Origin: Paralichthys olivaceus
Lineage: Eukaryota; Chordata; Actinopteri; Pleuronectiformes; Paralichthyidae
Length of the DNA: 64,000 nt
NCBI RefSeq assembly: GCF_024713975.1
Contig: NC_091111.1
Location: 4,959,001-5,023,000, forward strand
Direction of reading: 5' to 3'
Of the stretch, positions 23,754 to 36,835 are shown piece after piece. The number at the start of each line of letters is the position of its first letter. The first letter of the stretch is position 1. The translations under genes were made by a program, and so were the position numbers. Under the pieces are notes generated by a model. The model was not told where the DNA came from and ran no database searches. It saw only the letters and a program-made list of their open reading frames with translations.

Positions 23754-26700
23754 ATGTCACCAACACTTGGACTCCCTGTACGTGGATCAGATGTAACAAT
23801 TCTCATAACCAGGGTCCACTTGCATCCCCTTTGTGTGCTTGTAGAGTTCTGGGGAAAGTTCGGTCAGGAGAGCACAGAAGATTATGAGTGCCTGGCTGAA
23901 GACATTCAGTCCCCTGAAAACACATTTCAAGAGTTTGAAGGAAGTCCCGGTGACCAGTGCTTGGTCCAGATAGATGGTATTTGGAACAGGGCCCGCATAG
24001 TCTCTAGAAATGGCTCAAAATACAGTGTGTTTCTCATTGACAAAGGGGTGTCGTCTTGCACCACTACAAGTAAGCTGAAATGGGGTAAGAAGAAGCACTT
24101 CCACCTTCCACCTGAAGTGGAGTTTTGTGTGTTAGCTAATGTGTTACCACTCTCAACTGAGAGCAGATGGTCTCCAGTGGCTCTTGAGTTTCTGAGATCT
24201 CTCTCTGGGAAGTCTTTGAAAGCACGTGTGCAAGATGTGCTGGTGGCCTACAGAACATTTCTCTTGGACATCCCCTGTATATCCAAACAAATGTATGAGA
24301 TGGGATTTGCCAAGAAGTTGTCTCCAGATGTGTTCCAGGAATTTGTGCTCTTGTCACTAAAGTCCAATAATGCTGTGCAAGTGTCCGCAGAGACTCACCA
24401 GACCTCCATAGGAGCAGGTGTGCGATTGCACACGCAAGATTTTTTCATGGTCCCAGAGCTTCCTGCAGGAACTGTGGAGGCCGTCATTGTCACAGAAGTG
24501 ACAAGTCCACAGAGGATTTTTTGCCAGTTGAAGGTCTTCTCACAAGAGCTAAAGAAACTCTCAGAGAAAATCACAAAATTCTGTGAGGGCAGAATGACCA
24601 ATTGCACTGTGGGTCCAGAAATGATTAGTTTTCCCTGTGCTGCAAGAGGAAATGATGGCAGATGGCATCGCTCTGTTCTCCAACAGGTTTTCCCTGCCAA
24701 TGGAGTGGTGGAAGTGTTGAACATTGACTATGGAACAAAACAGTTTGTTCAAGTGGAGAATGTGGGACCACTGGCTTCAGAATTCTTCAGGATGCCTGTT
24801 GTGACTTACATCTGTTCCCTCCATGGAATCGTTGACAAAGGGGTCGGATGGACATCCAACCAGATTGACCTTCTCAGGAACCTTCTTCTGCACAAGACTG
24901 TAATCGCAAAATTTGAGTACCAGAGCGTGTCTGAGGGTGTGAACTATGTCACTCTATTTGGTGATGAAAATACAAACATCAACAAGTTGTTTGGGTCCAA
25001 GGAGAGCTGTTTGCTGGAATGTGAGAAAACACTTGGAGATTATGCTATCCGTAGCCCTGCGTACAACCGTGAGCATCAAGCCCAGCAAGAAAGATGTCAA
25101 AGAAAGACGTCAACTTCTACAAAGGCTGCAGAGGAAAAAGAATGGAAAGGAATAGCTGAGAAGTTACCTGCAGAAAACCTCTCCCTGAACTCTTCCCATG
25201 TTGCAGTTGTTCAGCATGTATCAAACCCATCAGAGTTTTGGATCCAAACACAGAACTACACTAATGAGCTGAATGAACTGATGGATAGGATCTATCATTT
25301 GCACAAAGATTCAGAAAACAAAGATGTGGTGATGAATCCAACTGTAGGGTTGTACTGCGCTGCCAAGGCTGAAGACGGTGTCTTCTACAGAGCAATTGTG
25401 TCTGAAGTTGGGGAGACACAAGTCAAGGTGTTCTTTGTCGATTATGGAAACACTGAAGTCGTTAAAAGGATGAACATCAGGACCCTTCCTGGCGAGTTTA
25501 AAAAGCTGCCGAGACTTGCACTGAAATGCACCCTGGCTGATGTCAGACCCAAAGATGGGAGATGGAGTCCATGTGCCTCTGAATATTTCATCAAAGCAAT
25601 CACAGATAAAGCACTAAATGTCCATGTGAAAGCAAAATATGATGATGTCTATGTTGTTCAACTAACAGATCCTGAAGCTCATGAAGACAGAGACCTCAGT
25701 TCACTGATGTGTGCTTATAACCTTACTGAAAAGGCTGAGACACAGAGACAACCCAAAGCCAATGTCACTATACAACCTGCTATTCTGCCTCCCACACAAG
25801 ATCCACATGACAGACTTGCCGATGTGTATGGGAACAAGGGGATATGTCTCAAGGCACAAAACACTGTCAGCCTTGCCATCAACGAAAGGAGAATCCCTAC
25901 ATTCAAGGAGCACATGTTTCCCATTGGGAGTGTCCTAGATGTCTCTGTGTCCCACGTCAAAAGCCCAAATGATTTCTGGTGCCAGCTCGTGCACAATGCA
26001 GGGCACTTGAAATTGCTAATGCACGATATACAGGCTCATTATGCAGGCAGGGAATTTCAGCCTGTTGTTGAAATGGCTTGTGTTGCTCGCCACCCTGATA
26101 ATGGAATGTGGTACAGGGCCATTGTAATTCACAGACATGAAAAACCTCTCGTGGATGTGTTGTTTGTTGATTATGGCCAGACAGAAACCGTCCCCCTCTA
26201 TGACCTGAGGAGGATCTGCCCAGAATTTCTCACTATGCCTGGTCAAGCCTTTCGATGCAGTCTGTTAAACCCCATTGATCCCACATCTGCCATCAATGAG
26301 TGGAATCAGGAGGCAACAGCAAGATTCCACAACTTTGTGGAAACTGCTGCATCCGACTTGGTGATTTTAAAGTGCACCATATATGCTGTCATGTACAGTG
26401 ACCAGAAGATTGTTTTCAACATTGTGGATCTGGAAACTCCCTTTGAGAGTGTCTGTACCAGCATCGTCAACCTTGTCAAAAGTGCCCCTCCCAAGAAAGT
26501 CTCCGAGCCATCGGTTCGCCTGGACTCATACTACTTCTCAACGCACAATGTCAAAACTGGCACAGAAGAACAGATCACAGTGACATGTGTGAACAATGTC
26601 AATCAGTTCTACTGCCAGCTCGAGAGGAATACTGATGTGATGGAAGATCTCAAGAAGAAGGTTAGCAGTCTCTGCCATCAACTGGAGAATGTAAAGCTCC

Positions 26701-29700
26701 CAGCAATCATAAGAGCTTTGTGCTTTGCCAAGTACACTGATGGCCACTGGTACAGGGGTCAAATCCAGGCCACAAAGCCAGCAATCCTGGTTCACTTTGT
26801 GGACTATGGTGACACTATTGAGGTGGATAAGTCTGACTTGCTTCCAGTACCTATAGAGGCTAATGACATCATGTCTGTGCCAGTGCAAGCAGTTGTGTGT
26901 GGTCTGTCGGATGTCCCCACCAAAGTTCCAAGTGAGGCAAACAGCTGGTTTGAGACATGTGCAACAGAATGTAAATTCCAAGCAGTAGTTGTGGCCAGAG
27001 AACCCGATGGTAAACTCCTGGTTGAACTGTATCAAGGAAACACTCAGATTAACTCAAAGATCAAGAAGAAGTTTCAGATTGAGATGCACACAGACAAGCG
27101 TCTTGTCTACCGGAAAGCATTTGACGCTCCGGCAAAAAATGTGCTAAAGCTTCCAAAAGATGTCCCAAAACAGCTCTCTGCCCCCAAAACAGTGACTCAA
27201 ATCAGAGATGAGTCTAAATCTGCCAACACAAATCTGCAGACTGCACCAAAGCCTTTGCGCCATGTTGATGAAAATGGTCAGAAGGTCAAGGCTGTTCCGA
27301 TACAGCTGTACAAACCTCCTCACCAAAGACAGTCATTTGAGACCACACTGAGAAATATGGGAAATGGTTATGAGCCTGCTGGTGCAAAAGTCAGACCAAG
27401 AGAGGAAAATCTCCCCACTGACCTGCTGATCAAGTTCAAATCACCTGGTGCAGACTCTCAGATAGGAGGCCATGTTGAAAAACTTCCTACACTTGCAGAT
27501 CTGCCCTCAAAGTGTATCACACCAGACATGGAAGCAGATGTTTATGTCTCACACTACAACAGCCCATCAAGTTTTCATGTTCAACTCGTCAGGGACGAGG
27601 ATGAAATCTTCTGGATTTCTGAAAAGCTCAATGATTCCGTATCAAACCCAAAAACCAATGCCATCAAAGATGTGAATCCAGGTAATGTTGTTCAAGCAGA
27701 GTTTGCAGATGACTCCATGTGGTATCGTGCAGTTGTAAAAGAAATCCACAACAACACAAAGGCTCTGGTTGAGTTTATCGATTTTGGAAACACAGCAGTT
27801 ACACAAATGTCCAAGATGGGCAGACTCCATAAGTCTTTCTTGCTGCTGCCCATGTACAGCACACACTGCATGCTGAGCAATGTTGGAAAAGAGGACATGC
27901 TTGATCCTAAAGTGCTGGCAGCTTTCAAAGGAGCTGTATGCGATGGAGAAAAGAAGCTCAAGTGCCGGTTTATCAGGCAGTCAGGACGTGTGTGGGAAGT
28001 CAGTCTGGAGGAAAATGGTGTGAATCTCACATGTGAAGTATCGACAAAGAGTTCAGCCAATGCTTCTGAATTTGCCTCAGAGAACCATGAAGAAGTTGAG
28101 GAAAAACCTGCCCCAACCCCAGAGAAACAGCCGCTGAACTCTTGCCCTCTGCATTACGGTCAACTAGAGTTTTTAGAGGAACAGCAGTTACAGAGCTACA
28201 TCACAACTATAAATGATGCTCTTTCCTTTTGGTGTCAATCTGCTGACACAGAAGAACTGGACAAGATAACATCCGGTGTCTCAGAAGTTGGGAATGCAGC
28301 CGATCGCAGACATGTTGACCCAGACGCCCTCTCCCCTGGCTGCCCATGCATCGTTCTCTTTTCAGAAGATCATCTCTGGTACCGTGCGAAGGTCATCGAC
28401 ATGGAGGGAGACAAGCTGTCTGTTCTCTTTGTAGACTATGGAAACAAGTCCCAAGTCAATGTTACAGATGTGAGGGAAATGCCCCCTCATTTAGTGGAGG
28501 CTCCTCCACAGGCATTTTTGTGCGAGCTTGAAGGCTTTGATTCTTCATGTGGATCTTGGGACAGTGGCGCAGTAGATGAGCTGTTCACACTTACAACAGA
28601 CCAGTTGTTTCAGCTGACTGTCACCAGAGTCACCAGAGACGAAGAAAGCATTAAATACGTGGTGCAGATGGAATGTGACGGCCAGGTGATAAATGAGATG
28701 ATGAAAAACTGGTGGAAATGCTCCACAACAGATGACAAACCCAATGCAGGTGAACAATGTGACTCAAGTGTGAAAGAGGCTGCACAAACGGAGTATCCCG
28801 AAAACCAGGAAACAGATCCAGATGTTGTTTGCATTCACCCTGAGAGAGAGCATAGAGAAGAAATCCTGTCACCTGCACATTCTGACCAAAGTCATTTGAT
28901 GTTAAGTTGTGACGAGGATGAGTTTGAAACTGACAAAGCCTCTGAAGAGGAGGTAGCTTCAGTAACGGACACTGTCGGACCAGATGACGTGAGTTCTCCA
29001 CTGGATTGGAACCGAGAGGAGGCCATGGACAGTTCTGAGATTCTGACAGACCTGGAGTCTTCAGCTGCAGATATGAGTACCTACAACATGGGAAGCAGCT
29101 TTCACTCCATGATTGACTTTGGTAAGCAACACATTCATTTCACTTTAGTGTCTGGATATTTAGTTTATGGAAATGTTAATATGGAAAGATTTTTGTACTC
29201 TGAGCTTGTCAGGTCATATCACAGCTGGGTGTAACTTGTTATGAGTAATGATTGTATGAATCTACTAATTAAAAAAATGTTTTTCGTTCTCTTAAGATTT
29301 AGCAAATGACAGAAATGACAGCAAGACTCCTATCCCAAGTGACGTTTCTCTTCCCAGCCGGTCAACAGTGAAAATGGTAAATTGTGTTACAGTGACGTGT
29401 TTATATTCTGCATGTGAAGATATTGACTTTTCTGTTATTTCATTTTGCGTCTTGGGAGATGGACTTGTCTAATGTATTCTTTTTTTGTGAAGGTTCCACG
29501 TGAAGCTGTTTTTCCCAGGAAGAGCTTTTATCAGCAGGAGATGATTGATCTGTTTTCCACAGACTTGGAGCAGGTACATGCAGTTGTTTATGTCACTCAT
29601 CAATATATATAATAACGGAGAAATGTGAATGCATATGGGTGTGGCTTTGCTGAGATTCAAAGTGTTGAGCTTTTCCTCATCTCTAAACAAAGCAGTTGAC

Positions 29701-32700
29701 TCTAAAGTTTTAGGTTCTCCGTGTGTCAAAGTCATTCCACAAAACTGTTATATTCTTTCTTATAAGTGGACAGTAGGTAGAGCGGGTCTAATTGGAAGGT
29801 TGGTGGTTTGCTTGAAATTGCCCCTAATGATGTACTATCAGTGTGTGTTACAGAAACGCTCTATGTAGAGAAGATCCATATGAATATTTGTGTGAGTGGG
29901 CAAAAGTAACTTGAAGTGTTAAGTACTTTGAGTGGCCCTTAAGACTAGTGAGCATTATATATTTATTCCATTTACCATTTAACAGTGTGTTTGTCTTCTC
30001 ACAGATTCAGACTGAATTGTTGCTGCCCTCCCCTCTGCTTCCTGCTAAGCTTTTGTGTGGTGAGTGGTTCCAATTTACAATCACACAGCACTCTAGGGAT
30101 TTTGGGAGTGTTGTTAATGGGGAGAGATGCGAGGCAAACGTACTACGTGAGATGAAAGGGTTCTAAAAAATAAAATACTGTTATCCCGTACTTACACGTA
30201 GTTCACCTGCCACACACAACACAAGACATAATGTGAGCCAGGACATCAGTGTTATAGTGACTGGAAGGATCCAGATTCATGATCCGACAACATCGGTTAA
30301 TGACTAAATCCATGTGATCGTCAGTTTGATTGTTGTGATGTCACAAAGAATAGCGGAAGACTGTGTATGTGTGATTGTTCTTGTCTTCATAGTTGCTCCC
30401 ACAGAGCAGGAAATTGCAGCTGGAGGTGATGTCATAGAGGCTCCATGCATTGCCCCAGGTTTCGAGGTAATGTTGGGGAAATTCAGTTCCTGAATGAAGG
30501 TTTACCAACACTACTTTTCTTATGTGTAAACTGGACTTGTTACTCTGCATCACTAAATTCATAACCTTCATCAGACAGTTTACATTACATCATCAACATT
30601 GTGAATCAGATGATGCCTTCAAGTCAGTGATTGATGATCTGATCTGTTTTAGATTGACTCGATGACTGAAGACCAGACCTTATCTCCTCACGAGGACACA
30701 GATTCAGGTTTGCTGACATCGTCTCAGGCTTTAAATTACTTTAGTAGACACCATTCAGGCTTTTTGTAATGTTCTCTTGTATGTGTGTGTGTTAAGGCTG
30801 TCACTTTTTATCCAAAATTCAAACATTCAATGGAACGTGGGGGAAAAGTTCACATTCTTACTGTAATGACCTGTTTGAATTCAATATAAATATACAGTCT
30901 AGAAGCACATTAGACTGCCTGAAGTAGTTTGCCTCATGATCCAGCAGAGGGCAATGTCAGGAAGTCTGTGGGCTCACCTGTTATCTTCCACCAAAGTGAG
31001 GCGACTAAGGACGAAATACTTTCAGATGAATTGTGTCATGTCAAACTAGTTTGAACTTGATTTGACTTTTGTCCCTTTGCACTGCAGATCCACATGAGCC
31101 AAGTGATGATGACGAACCCACAAGGGAATTGGAAGAGGATGTCATCAGCTTGACTGAAAAGAGCGCGTTAGAATGCATCCCAGTGAGTTTCCACCGAGTG
31201 TATGCATCTGCTGTGTCTTTTATGAGGTTTCAGGTTTGGTGTGACCTCAGTGAATTTTATTTTTGACTTGATTGAAACAATTATTTGAGAACATTAACTG
31301 TAAACATATTTAATATATTTTAAATTGATACACAATTTTCTCAAAATTTCCCCAGGAGCATGTTGGTTCTGATGTTAAAGATGATCTGCATACACCAATG
31401 GCTAAAGAATCAAATGAGGTATACGATACATCTGTTATGTCTATGAACTACTGTTGTCTGTAGTGGATACTCACTGAGCACTTTATTTGGAACACCATAC
31501 TAATACTGGATAGTTCCTCACATTCCTCTCAGGACAGCCTCAAATCTTTGTGACATGAATTTTACAAACTATTGGACTCACTCCTGCTTTACTGTTCTAC
31601 TCCATGATGACATGAGAAACTGTGGCCATAAAGGGACCGACGTGGTCAGCAACAACACTCAGACTGTGGCACCAAAGCCGATTGATTTTTTTATTGAGGG
31701 CCCAAAGTGTGATAAGTAAGCCTTTCCCCCCACATTACTCCTGTGGCTACAGCCTGGACTGTTACATAAGGCAGGCTGACTCCATGGCTTCATTCTGTTG
31801 ACTCCAGATTCTGTTCCCATCTCCTTCCACCTCAGCAGAAATCCAGATTCGTCAGGCCCGGCTACGTTTTTCTAGTCCTCAGCTGTCCAGTGTTTGGGGA
31901 ATCTGTCTCACTGCAGCTTCAGATTTCAGTTTTTGGCTGACAGAGGATTTCTGCTGTCTGACCATTCTCCTTTGACCTCTCTCTTCAGCAAGGCGTTACC
32001 ACTCACAGGACTGCCGCTCAATGGATGTTTTTTTGTTTTTCAGCCCCATTCTGAGTAAAAACTCTAGAAACGGTTGTGTGGGAGAAAATCTGAGGAGATC
32101 AGCAGTTTGAGAAATACTCGAAACAGCTCATCTAGCTCCAAGGATCAGGCCATGGTCAGAGTCATGAGATCCGTTGTTCTCCATTCTGATAAGGAAAATG
32201 AACACGCTGCCACAGGATTTTCAGATTGGATATTTTCAGGAATAAGCAGTTGTTCCTTATAAAATGCTCAGCGAGTGTGTGTAAATAGAACTGGATATGT
32301 TTACTTTAATATATATTTATCTGAATAGTTATCAATTCATTATATTTCAAGTTAATTTGTCTTGAATTGTATTTCTTGACATTAAAATTGGGTAATTTCT
32401 TTAATTCTAGGTTGAGAGTGAATCACTTGGTGAGTCATTACTAAGAACCATTACACAATAAATAAGGTAGGTTTAATAAATACTGCAGGCTTAGGTCACA
32501 AGGTAAACCTCCCTTGGGTCAGTTAGGACTGAAGAAACCTTGGATAAGAGTTGGAACAACTTCAAGGAACAGTTACTTATGTTCACATGTACAACTTACA
32601 AAGTTAGTTAATTCATTCAATGACAGCACAATTATTACGCTGCGATATCACAGAGGGAGTTTGTTTAATGCTTGTACTGCTGGACATTTACTATCACAAC

Positions 32701-35700
32701 CTCCAAAACAACTCAGCTGCCATGTTTACAGAATGATCCATAACTCCTCTGCTTGTTATGTCCTGCTGTGTCCTCACAGTGACTGTTTACAAGGACAGCA
32801 CTTTTCCATAGTCTGCATTATGTCCTACCACTTGTTTACACTTGAACCCTATCAAGCATTTGGTAGCTGCTGTATGTCGATGTCATTAAATGCTGTGAAA
32901 ACTTCCAGCAGGACGTTGTGATGCGAGTTAGACAGATACATGTCTGTACAAGTTGACTAGCTCCACATGTCTTACTTCGATTATTGCTTATGCAGAGTAT
33001 GACCTCATTCAGGTTATGATAATCAGGAAATGATGTTTGCATGGCATTGTCTTATTCAGACTGAATCGCGTTCATATCCTAATATAGGTGTCCATGTAAA
33101 CATGTCTTCTGTTATGATACAGTGAATGATTGTGATTTCCTGTTCAGGAGCTCCCTCAGTGCATGAAATGGCCAGTGGAAATGTTTCTCTCCAGGATGAG
33201 GTCGTGCCTATGCAGGTAAAGTGGAGCCATCTCTTTTTTTCAAGAGAATACATGTTTGTCAGCATCACTTGGTGTCCGACCACATTCACGACTGTCACAG
33301 CTGTGTATCAGTTGTGTGTGTAGAGCCGTTATAAAAAACCCAATGAGCCTTTGGCCCCTCCACACGGTTTGGTGCCAACATACCGATCCCATTTGACGGC
33401 AACCACACCTTCAGCACTCAGTGTTCCTTTGTTTAAAAAACAAGTGTACTTCCTTCAAGGTTGACAAACCACTCCTCACACTGCGTGTTAAAGACCAAGT
33501 TATCTGGAGGAGAATGAACTGGATCATTTACTCTGAAAACAGTTGGCTAGTCTGGAGTTTTTAAGATGCACTTGAAGGGATAGTTCACCCAAAGATTTTA
33601 AACTCTTGTGTGTAAATGATTTTATCTAATAAGAAATTGTTCAGGCCCTAGATTTTAATCGACTGTATCTAAATAACAGTATATAATGTAAGTGGATTTA
33701 AGGTTCCGAAACACCAAATCGACAAGAGACCAGGTCATGTTTTTAGCCTAAATCAGCTGTGATCCAACGCAGCTCCAGAGGAGGACATCGTGCTGGATGA
33801 TGTTACAGGCAGCATGAGGTTCACCACAGCATCTCCAGACTCTTTCACGCCTGTCACATGTGCTCAGTGTGAACCTGCTCTCACCTGTGAAGAGAACGGG
33901 GCATCAATGCCCGCCCATTCTGGTGTTCACTGATTGCCAATCGAGCTGCACGGTGCTGGGCTGTGAGCTCAGGTCCCACTAGAGGACTCTGGTCCCTCAT
34001 GCCGCGCTCACGGAGTCTGCTCCTGGCAGTTTGGTCAGAAACATGCGCACCAGTAACTTGCGGGAGGTAATTCTGTAGTGCGCTGGCAGTGCTCCTTCTG
34101 GTCCTCCTCTCTCAAAGGAGCAGATACCGGACCTGCTGCTGGGTTAATGCCCTTCTGTGGCCCTGTCCAGCTCCTCTTGTAATGGTCAGTCTCCTGGTAT
34201 CTCCTTTATGCTCTTTAGACTGATAGGAGACACAGCCATCAGAATTTGGTCTGGACTTTACCCACAATTTGCAGCGGGAGGTTTTTCTGTACTGAAAAGT
34301 TCACAACAGCAACAAATCCTCTGCAGTATTTAGGCGAGAGGTGGAGCTGCCGAGTGCAGCAGACAGACAGGAGGTGACTTATTAATTCCACTGCGAAGAT
34401 CCCGTAATCACCACAAACTCTCTGGACATTTTCTGTGTCTCCTGTGTGTGTCAGATTTCAATGTTTTTCATTTTTGTGCCTGTTGTGTGTTAAAAGCAAC
34501 ATTGAATAATTGCATTCGGCCCAGAATTGATTGTTTATCCTCTTATTTTAAGGATCTTTGGCTTCGGATATTAGCATGTTGAATTTGCATCTGCTTTTTT
34601 CAGGTACTCCAGCTTCCTCCCACAGTGTAAAGACATGCTGACTTAAATTGACTGTATGTGATTGAATGGCTGTTTGTGTCTGTATGTTGGCTCTGTGATA
34701 CACTGGCAACCTGTCCATGATGTACCCCTGCTCAATGTTAGCTGACTCCAGCTCCCCCCTCAATAGGATAAGCTGTATAACAGGGCTGTGGTCTGTATTA
34801 CAACGCTCTGTTCTTGTCTGTGTTTAGGATAACTCCATGACTGAAGACGAGACCTCAGATCTTCATGAAGACAAACTCCCTGGTTTGCGTTTTTCATCTT
34901 TATTATTTATTTTGATTTGTCCATTGTTTTTTTTTTATTTGAACAATCGTGCTTGTCTCGCACTTCCAATTTGTACAAATGTGATAACGCCTACTCACCT
35001 GTCTCTGTGGTTGCAGCTCTGTCATGTGACACAAAGCCACAAAGCTTCTGTCAAGACATGGTATTAGAGATTAGTCAACACAACACACCACATTATACAG
35101 CAAGTCATCACATGTGACAAGTGCATGTTGTTATTTCTCTTCAGAGTAACCTGGATGATGAGATGAGCAGTTTTGTGGGAGAGAGCTGTTTGACGGACGT
35201 CTGCAGAGGTATCAGACTCAATGATCAACAACACGTGCAAATATTTATCAAAAGGCCGAACAAGTTTGCTCTCTACCATCTGTGATTTGTCTTGATTTAA
35301 TAAAGATGATCATGTTTGACAGTAAAAATAATCCCAGTACTTTCATGTAGAGAATGTCCTCGTTGTCTGTAGGTCTCATTATACTGATGTCTCCTTGTTC
35401 TCTCAGATCAACGCCAACAGACTGAAACAGAGACTGAGCAGCTGGTGCTTTCACCCCCCGAACAAACAGGTTCAGAGAAGACATTATGACTTACGATGAT
35501 TGAGTTCATTCTATTAGAAAGTTTACAGGGCAGAAGTTGTTTTTAAGTAAAATGTGCATTTGTTTTTGAGCTTTAAATTCCCTGACATTATAAAGTGTTG
35601 ATTAGATACGGTCGATTAAAATCCAGAGCATGAAGGATTTGTTATTAGATAAAAAATCAGCTCATATGAGCCTTTCACAAACATTATCTGTGCTTATTTT

Positions 35701-36371
35701 TCATATCATACATTTCTTTGTCATTAGGGCTTGATAACAGCATCTTGAGGATCATTGGCATTGTTTTTAATATTAATATATATGTATCAGTCAATATAAC
35801 ATTGGTCCAGCTCTTGTAGAGGCTTTTTTTTTTTATGGCCAGCAGTGTGGCTTATGTCAAACCAGCATCAACCAGCAAAAGGTTTTCAGTCAGTCCAGTG
35901 AGGGACAACCTCAACAGTTAACCTCATTGCACTGTGAGAGCAACAGAACTAACAATAACTGTGATTGAGAAGCTGAACAGGACAAATGTTTAAAAAATTT
36001 ATTTTTCCAGGATAACACGAATGATTCTTATCCTCACCCCACTGATGATGGATGTAGTTATTTTAAAAAAACAGGTTGAATTCAGAGGGGATTTCAAAAT
36101 GTGATGCTACAGATTTACTTAAATACTTCTTGCTCATGATGTAATGATAAGTCATTGACAACATGGATACAGTTGAAGCCACTGTTTGTGAATTGTTGCA
36201 ATCATGATATAATTATAATTATGCTCTTTTTCTTCAGTGTCCCAGTTCATCACAGTGTGAGGTGTTTTTTCTTCCCCCTCAGACTTTCAGCTGTCAAAGG
36301 TGACTCATCTCTCTCTGATCATCCGTGACGGTTCTGCTGATGATCCGCCTGTTGAGCAGAGGCCGGAGTAA
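23754..36371 (+). CDS. tdrd6: Tudor domain-containing protein 6, complete
   Basis: Germ-cell scaffold that binds dimethyl-arginine of Piwi proteins and related partners and organises chromatoid body/germ plasm. Coding exons: 23754-29121, 29297-29376, 29493-29573, 30005-30059, 30393-30466, 30653-30707, 31088-31182, 31356-31418, 32411-32429, 33148-33215, 34828-34882, 35017-35060, 35145-35208, 35407-35469, 36283-36371; about 2090 aa, close to human TDRD6. The start MSPTLGLP is chosen because an acceptor precedes it (23675/23676) and it aligns with the human N-terminus; the open frame reaches back to 23607 only through intron. Seven Tudor cores are visible, with DYG/DFG-type turns near residues 325, 562, 806, 1017, 1343 and 1561 and a first, degenerate one (FLIDKG) near 90. 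FRMPVVTY and YFSTHN match TDRD6, not TDRD15. The tail exons encode an acidic, Ser/Thr-rich region. Retaining the last intron would end the protein at TGA 35487. Tail exons are less certain than the giant exon. Confidence 0.93.
29766..29985 (+). mobile_element. Degraded tRNA-derived SINE-like repeat in a tdrd6 intron
   Basis: The order attggaaggttggtggttt, then gtgtgagtgggcaaaagt, then aagtactttgagtggccctt and ccatttaccatt matches a dispersed repeat that is very common in teleosts. The block ggttggtggttt is a decayed RNA polymerase III box B. It looks old: many substitutions and a shortened middle. Confidence 0.65.
31461..32283 (-). mobile_element. Tc1/mariner transposon (ISRm11-like), internally deleted
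   Basis: Left end tactcactgagcactttat and right end aaatgctcagcgagtgtgtg are inverted copies of the terminal motif of a widespread fish Tc1/mariner group. Inside, read on the minus strand, are blocks recalling its transposase gene, for example the region around 31690 (cttatcacactttgggccc) and the ctgctgatctcctcagattt block near 32090. The length, about 0.8 kb, is well short of the usual 1.3 kb or so, and no long frame remains, so it is a decayed copy. It lies in the tdrd6 intron between 31418 and 32411. Confidence 0.75.
33740..34300 (-). pseudogene. Tc1-like transposase fossil in a tdrd6 intron
   Basis: Read on the minus strand, one frame gives stretches such as LTAQHRAARLAISEHQNG and, further on, the recognisable remains of an ESRFTLSTCDRRERVW-type segment, a Tc1-family transposase signature between the DNA-binding part and the first catalytic Asp region. 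Upstream blocks resembling YLPQVTGAHVSDQT-RSRLRE (helix-turn-helix side) are in the same order. Several stops and frame changes break it. Terminal repeats were not located with confidence. It is a different Tc1 group from the copy at 31461-32283. Confidence 0.7.
34590..34800 (+). mobile_element. L2-type LINE-derived or related repeat fragment
   Basis: The block has ggtactccagcttcctccca, then cacagtgtaaagacatgct, then gatacactggcaacctgtcc and ggataagctgtata in the order seen in a very abundant teleost repeat, usually described as an L2-like 3' fragment. It is diverged and lies just before the 55-nt tdrd6 exon at 34828. Family assignment is from memory. Confidence 0.6.
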
Positions 36372-36814
36372 CCGCCCTCCAATTACTTTAAGTGTCCCCG
36401 CGAGACACTTCGAAACTAAGTTCATTGTCCAAAGATGCTTCAGTTGCATGAAACAAGTTCTCTTTTCTTTGTTGCGTTTGTTCTTGGTGTGGAATGGCAA
36501 TGTTGATTTATTGAGTCATTTTCCTTTTTTCCTTTTACATTGTTCCTTTTGAAAAACAGGCATCTGATTTAAAGTGCCTCTTCAAAAAATGTGTTGTCAT
36601 TATCTTTGTGCTCACCCAGTTTACCGGGAGCTCTTTTGTGTTATAGATCTGTTCTGATTGGAAAAAGAAAGAAACTGCCACGAAAGTATTGAATCTTTCT
36701 GTGAAGATAAAACTGGTTTGAAAGGTTGTGACGTGTAATGTTATTTTTAAAAGAATGCAACCAAAGTTTTCTGTGTTGTGGATACATGCATGTGTTAATG
36801 AGACATTTCAGTTC

Positions 36815-36820
36815 AATAAA
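36815..36820 (+). terminator. tdrd6: Poly(A) signal of tdrd6
   Basis: AATAAA 444 bases after the tdrd6 stop, followed by a TG-rich stretch (gatgtgatgttt) about 20 bases on, as expected of a cleavage region. Confidence 0.7.
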
Positions 36821-36835
36821 TATCATTACAGATCT

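Noticed and set aside
24136-29001. Many minus-strand ORFs of 60-165 codons opposite the tdrd6 giant exon
   Set aside because: They are shadows of a real coding exon in other frames and show no family features.
35470-35489. tdrd6 ending at TGA 35487 by read-through of the last donor
   Set aside because: A phase-matched final exon (36283-36371) with its own stop and a nearby poly(A) signal fits better; the read-through remains possible as an isoform.
23754-36371. Assigning the Tudor gene to tdrd15, whose human locus is near VSNL1 on 2p
   Set aside because: FRMPVVTY and YFSTHN segments, seven-domain layout, length near 2090 aa and pla2g7 adjacency match TDRD6.
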